Notes under the pieces: generated by a model | Told to the model about the DNA's origin: nothing | The model's database searches: none | The model's input: the letters and a program-made list of their open reading frames with translations, nothing else | NCBI RefSeq assembly: GCF_023856365.1 | Contig: NC_064539.1 | Location: 31,470,482-31,534,481 of the forward strand | Direction: 5' to 3' | Length of the DNA: 64,000 bases | Source: Brienomyrus brachyistius | Taxonomy: Eukaryota; Chordata; Actinopteri; Osteoglossiformes; Mormyridae | Shown here: positions 60,645 through 64,000 of the stretch, piece after piece | Layout: every line of letters begins with the position of its first letter | Position numbering within the stretch: the first letter of the stretch is position 1 | Made by a program: the position numbers and the translations under genes

Positions 60645-61990
60645 ATTGAGTACCCGCAATGCCAAAATAAGAGTTTTTTTTTTTTTTTATCAGATTGTGG
60701 TAACATATAGGCTGCAAAACCCAATACGCCTTTGTTCAGTCCAAACGCATCTATGGCCCGTTAGAGGAAGCCAGCAGGGTGCAACTGACGTTAAGCTTCC
60801 CAATCAGGGGATATTAAGCCTCTCGTCTTCGTGATTTTGATGACTCATCAGTTTCAACACTGATATTTTCCGCTTCGTTAATTGCTTTTTGTTTTGTGGC
60901 ACTTAAGCCCATTTTTATATTTTTGGAGGCTCAGAATTCACAATAGTGACTTATAATCAGTCATTGCGTTTCATTTCCAGATGGAAGTCACATTTTGGCA
61001 AGTAAGGCACCGGAGCGTGCATCCTTTTATTTAACCGATGCGTATTTATTTTGTTTTCAGTTTTTAGTGCAGTCAAGTCATTAATAGCACGTAGACATAA
61101 TTAAAAAAATCAATAGCAGAAGAGCACTCTACAGCCATGAAGTGTGTGCGTGTGAATGACACGTTAGGCACTAGGCTATTCTGCTGTCCACTACAGGGCG
61201 CTGTTGATCCTCTACGGCACAGAGGCCAGCAATGGCAGCCAACGCGCAACCAATAGGTCTTGGAGCGACTCGAGGACATCCCAGAAGCAACAGGCACGCA
61301 TCGGTATTAAACTGTATTATTAATGCGTTTAAATTACTGAATGCCCTACTTTACGTGGTATGTTTGTGTATCAGGTGTATGTAGGTACACAGACGTCCAC
61401 GCTTAACATGTCTTACATTCCCCGATCACTCTCTATATATGGCATCGCAATCACCTTAACACTAGTGCGAGTAAGTCATGAAAAATCACCCCCGCCGCAT
61501 GCAAGAAATATAATGCGACTAGGCTATGTTTAAAGATTATTATGGGCATAAACGTAAAAGGTGTGTAGTGTAGATTATATATTATAGCCTAACTATTAAA
61601 CTATCACAGTTCATATTTAAAATAGCTGTACTGGAATGAGAATTAACAAATGGAAGATGGATAGATGGCAACATAGGGGGGCGCCTTCTGAGGGGGCGCC
61701 GACAAGCTTCACTGATCAGTTGCGGCTTGAATACCCCACGCACTTTCCGCCTTGGTTCTTTCGTTCATTGAACAGCGCACTGGCGGTGAACTTTGCCCAT
61801 ACGGCTCCACACGGGCTTGGAGCAGCCTTTGATGGATAAATGGATGGATGGATATGTGTGTGTTCAAATGAATGAAATGACTAACCCAGAAAAGCCGTCG
61901 GGTATTCAAGCCGCATCTCATCGGTGTTTTATGAGTATGGCTACTTTGTATGTCCAGCGAGTGCGGCTCGTCGCTTCCCTGTGAGTCTAA
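60645..61990. other. Intergenic, nothing recognised
   Basis: AT-rich unique sequence; GGATGGATGGATAT simple repeat at about 61,840. No gene. Confidence 0.4.
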
Positions 61991-61999
61991 GAATTCCAC

Positions 62000-62980
62000 C
62001 CGACCCGGAGTGGGTGAGGACACCCCGCTCCCAGCGCCGCCCTCCGCTTCCCTCCTATCCCCGCCCCGCGGCGCTGTGGAACGTTCGGACTGGCGCTCGC
62101 GCTCCGGCTCAGCTCGCAGCCTGGGAAGTTTGAGTGACTGCAGACACCCGCAGGAACAGCAAAGCAAACCCGTAAATATGAATGCATCTCGGACACGTCG
62201 TCACGACTCACGACCGCTTTATTTTGCATTCCCACATGCTTAAACGAAGGAACATTAAGTACACAGCATTACCTGGGTCTGCACAATAGCCGCTGTCATG
62301 AAGTCCATTAAAACGGTGCTTTCTTTGAAGTGTGCCAGATTTTAAAATAATCGCCGTGTCTGGATCGCGAAGGGGAGCCCGTGAGTCGTAAAAGAGCGTT
62401 CGGTGGCAGTTTACTGTAACGGACATCAATCAACTGTCCGAATCCCACTTTGATTTTATTATTAAAAGGGCGGAAAGAGCAGGGGAGCGGTAAACGATCT
62501 GCTTTTAAAACATCGCCCCTACCCCACTGGCGAGAAGGAGACCGGAGACCGCAGCAGACATGAAAATGTAATTTTGGGCAGAGTGACCTGGCCATCTATG
62601 CGGATGGGAGCATCGGAACAGGTCATTGCGGCACATTGGGTCCGCTGGAGGATAAACACGCAGAACCGGGCAGCATCTGCCAGTTCGCCCCTCACCCCCA
62701 AAAACATTTTTCAGTAAAGCCGGGGATAACTCATCTGGAAAGAAACTCAAGGATCCCTTCGACTTAGTCTCAGAAAGAGCCAGGAAAAGGAGTACTGGCT
62801 TCCATCTCTCGGATTACAAGTGTCGACAATGTTTTTTGGGGTAACGGGAGGGAGGGAGCCTTAAGCCGTGCTTCTTCGTGCATCCGAGCCCGACCGAGCG
62901 GACCGAGCCGGACCCCCCCACTTTGGACCGAGGCTTCTGCCCGTAACCTCCTCCGAGATTCAGCCCTGCAGGATTGAAAC
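62000..62980 (+). promoter_or_regulatory. CG-rich 5' UTR/promoter region of a downstream gene
   Basis: CG-dense from about 62,010 (CGCTCCCAGCGCCGCCCTCC) to 62,960, abruptly different from the AT-rich flanks, and leading to an ATG at 62,981. Exact start not determined. Confidence 0.45.
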
Positions 62981-63026
62981 ATGTCAGAGCGCTCGCTGAA
63001 GTTCGTCATGATTCTAATTTGTGTAG
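62981..63026 (+). CDS. First coding exon of an unidentified secreted or membrane protein (continues beyond window)
   Basis: ATG after GATTGAAAC, encoding MSERSLKFVMILICV, then a clean donor (GTAG|GTGAGTT) at phase 1. A charged start followed by a hydrophobic run is the beginning of a signal peptide. The next exon is not in the window or not recognised, so the gene cannot be named. The long CG-rich leader and short first exon suit a developmental or neuronal surface protein, which is only a guess. Confidence 0.45.
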
Positions 63027-63185
63027 GTGAGTTAAGTTAGCAATAAAACATCAGATTAATTAATTGTGTAATTAATTATGGAGTCCTTTATAGCACAGCT
63101 AAAAACATGCTTTAGGTGAGAGTAAGACAGGTTGGATTCCTTACGAAAGGAGTTACTCTGACCTGTCAGGAAGGTGGTTGTCGCG

Positions 63186-63229
<44 letters not shown>

Positions 63230-64000
63230 GTGTGTTTGGCGGGAGGGGGTAGCACAGTCTGCTTCTGGCTTTATTGGGGTTTCTCCCAGAGAACAGTAAC
63301 TGATTCTTAGACAGCTTCCAGTGGTCCAACAGCACACAGCTGAGTGTCATGCTCTGCTTTGATGGAGCTGATTGTGATGGAGATGCTGTTGGCTGAAGTT
63401 TGGGGGCTGCAGGTGTAGCCAGGTAGGGGAACTTGATGTGGATCAGGTAAGTTCGCTGGATTGCTGGAGATCTCTTTCCGCTTGGATGTGCTCAGTTGAG
63501 TTTGTAGCTTTGTCCAGCTGGGGTGGGGGAGGAGAGGGTTCTGCCAGTGGATTCCTCATGGCTGTCCACTTCCTGCTCATTCACCTGAGTCCTGGAGTCT
63601 GCCCTCTCCTTAGGAGTATGCCCCCAGTGGTGGGCAGTGATGGGCCATTTTCCACCTGTCGCTCTTTTGCTTCACCTGCGCGTATGCCTCACCGGTCTGG
63701 GCCATGGGAGGGCGCCACACATCATTGGGGCCTGAGGGTTACAGGCATGACGAGGCCCTGGGGGTGGGGGGTGCTGTGGGTTACGTGTTCCTTGGATTGG
63801 GCTGCTTCTGATCACAAGCAGCTTCTTTCTACATTTAAGAGTAAATAAGAGTATTTTAAGTGACCCCCCTGGGCTCGTGCTATGACCTCATTCCTCCTGG
63901 GCTGTGAATTTGACTCCCCCTTCAGCTGCGTCTTTGTGGGTTTGATTCCCGCATTGGCTAGATTTGTTTGGGTTTGAGTCCTGCCTCGACCTCGTCTGTG
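63027..64000 (+). other. Intron of the right-end gene (presumed)
   Basis: Contains a (GT)n stretch at about 63,188-63,235. No second exon recognised. Confidence 0.4.

Overview
The window is vertebrate genomic DNA, most likely from a ray-finned (teleost-type) fish. The reasons are split genes with canonical GT-AG introns, orthologues of vertebrate crkl, med15 and smpd4, abundant tRNA-derived SINEs and degenerate non-LTR retrotransposons, long CA/GT microsatellites and many GC-rich minisatellites. There are no bacterial operons, CRISPR arrays or phage genes. The species cannot be named from the sequence.

Left end (1-14,400): two PRDM9-like genes, each with a PR/SET domain followed by a C2H2 zinc-finger array, face each other tail to tail as arms of a large inverted repeat. 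Copy 1 is on + (168-2616; its 5' exons lie outside the window). Copy 2 is on - (9301-5877) and keeps an SSXRD-type exon. About 1.3 kb covering the SET exons and their introns is almost identical between the arms. From the linker onward the zinc-finger arrays (14 versus 13 fingers) and 3' UTRs differ strongly, which looks like gene conversion of the SET half. A third, decayed SET-exon remnant lies at about 14,275. The spacer between the arms holds retrotransposon debris, including a BovB/RTE-like 3' tail, and an unrecognised exon-like cluster.

Centre (15,000-47,900): three intact, unrelated housekeeping genes. crkl (-, 3 coding exons, SH2-SH3-SH3 adaptor), med15 (+, 18 coding exons, Mediator tail subunit with KIX domain and Q-rich middle) and smpd4 (-, 18 coding exons, ER/nuclear-envelope neutral sphingomyelinase 3) were rebuilt exon by exon, and the exon phases agree throughout apart from one point in med15. 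Tandem repeats invade the genes: a (Gln-Ala)25 coding run and an intronic G-rich minisatellite running up to an exon acceptor in med15, a 42-bp tandem repeat across an exon-intron boundary in smpd4, and a duplicated smpd4 exon fragment inside another smpd4 intron. med15 exon 10 has a C9 run that breaks the expected frame.

Right end (48,000-64,000): mostly intergenic. It holds a Tigger/pogo-like DNA-transposon remnant, a long broken non-LTR retrotransposon, SINEs, a 1.15-kb minisatellite of 11-bp units that appears to have grown inside a SINE, and (CT)n(CA)n repeats. Near 62,981 there is a GC-rich 5' region with a short signal-peptide-like first coding exon of a gene that continues past the window.
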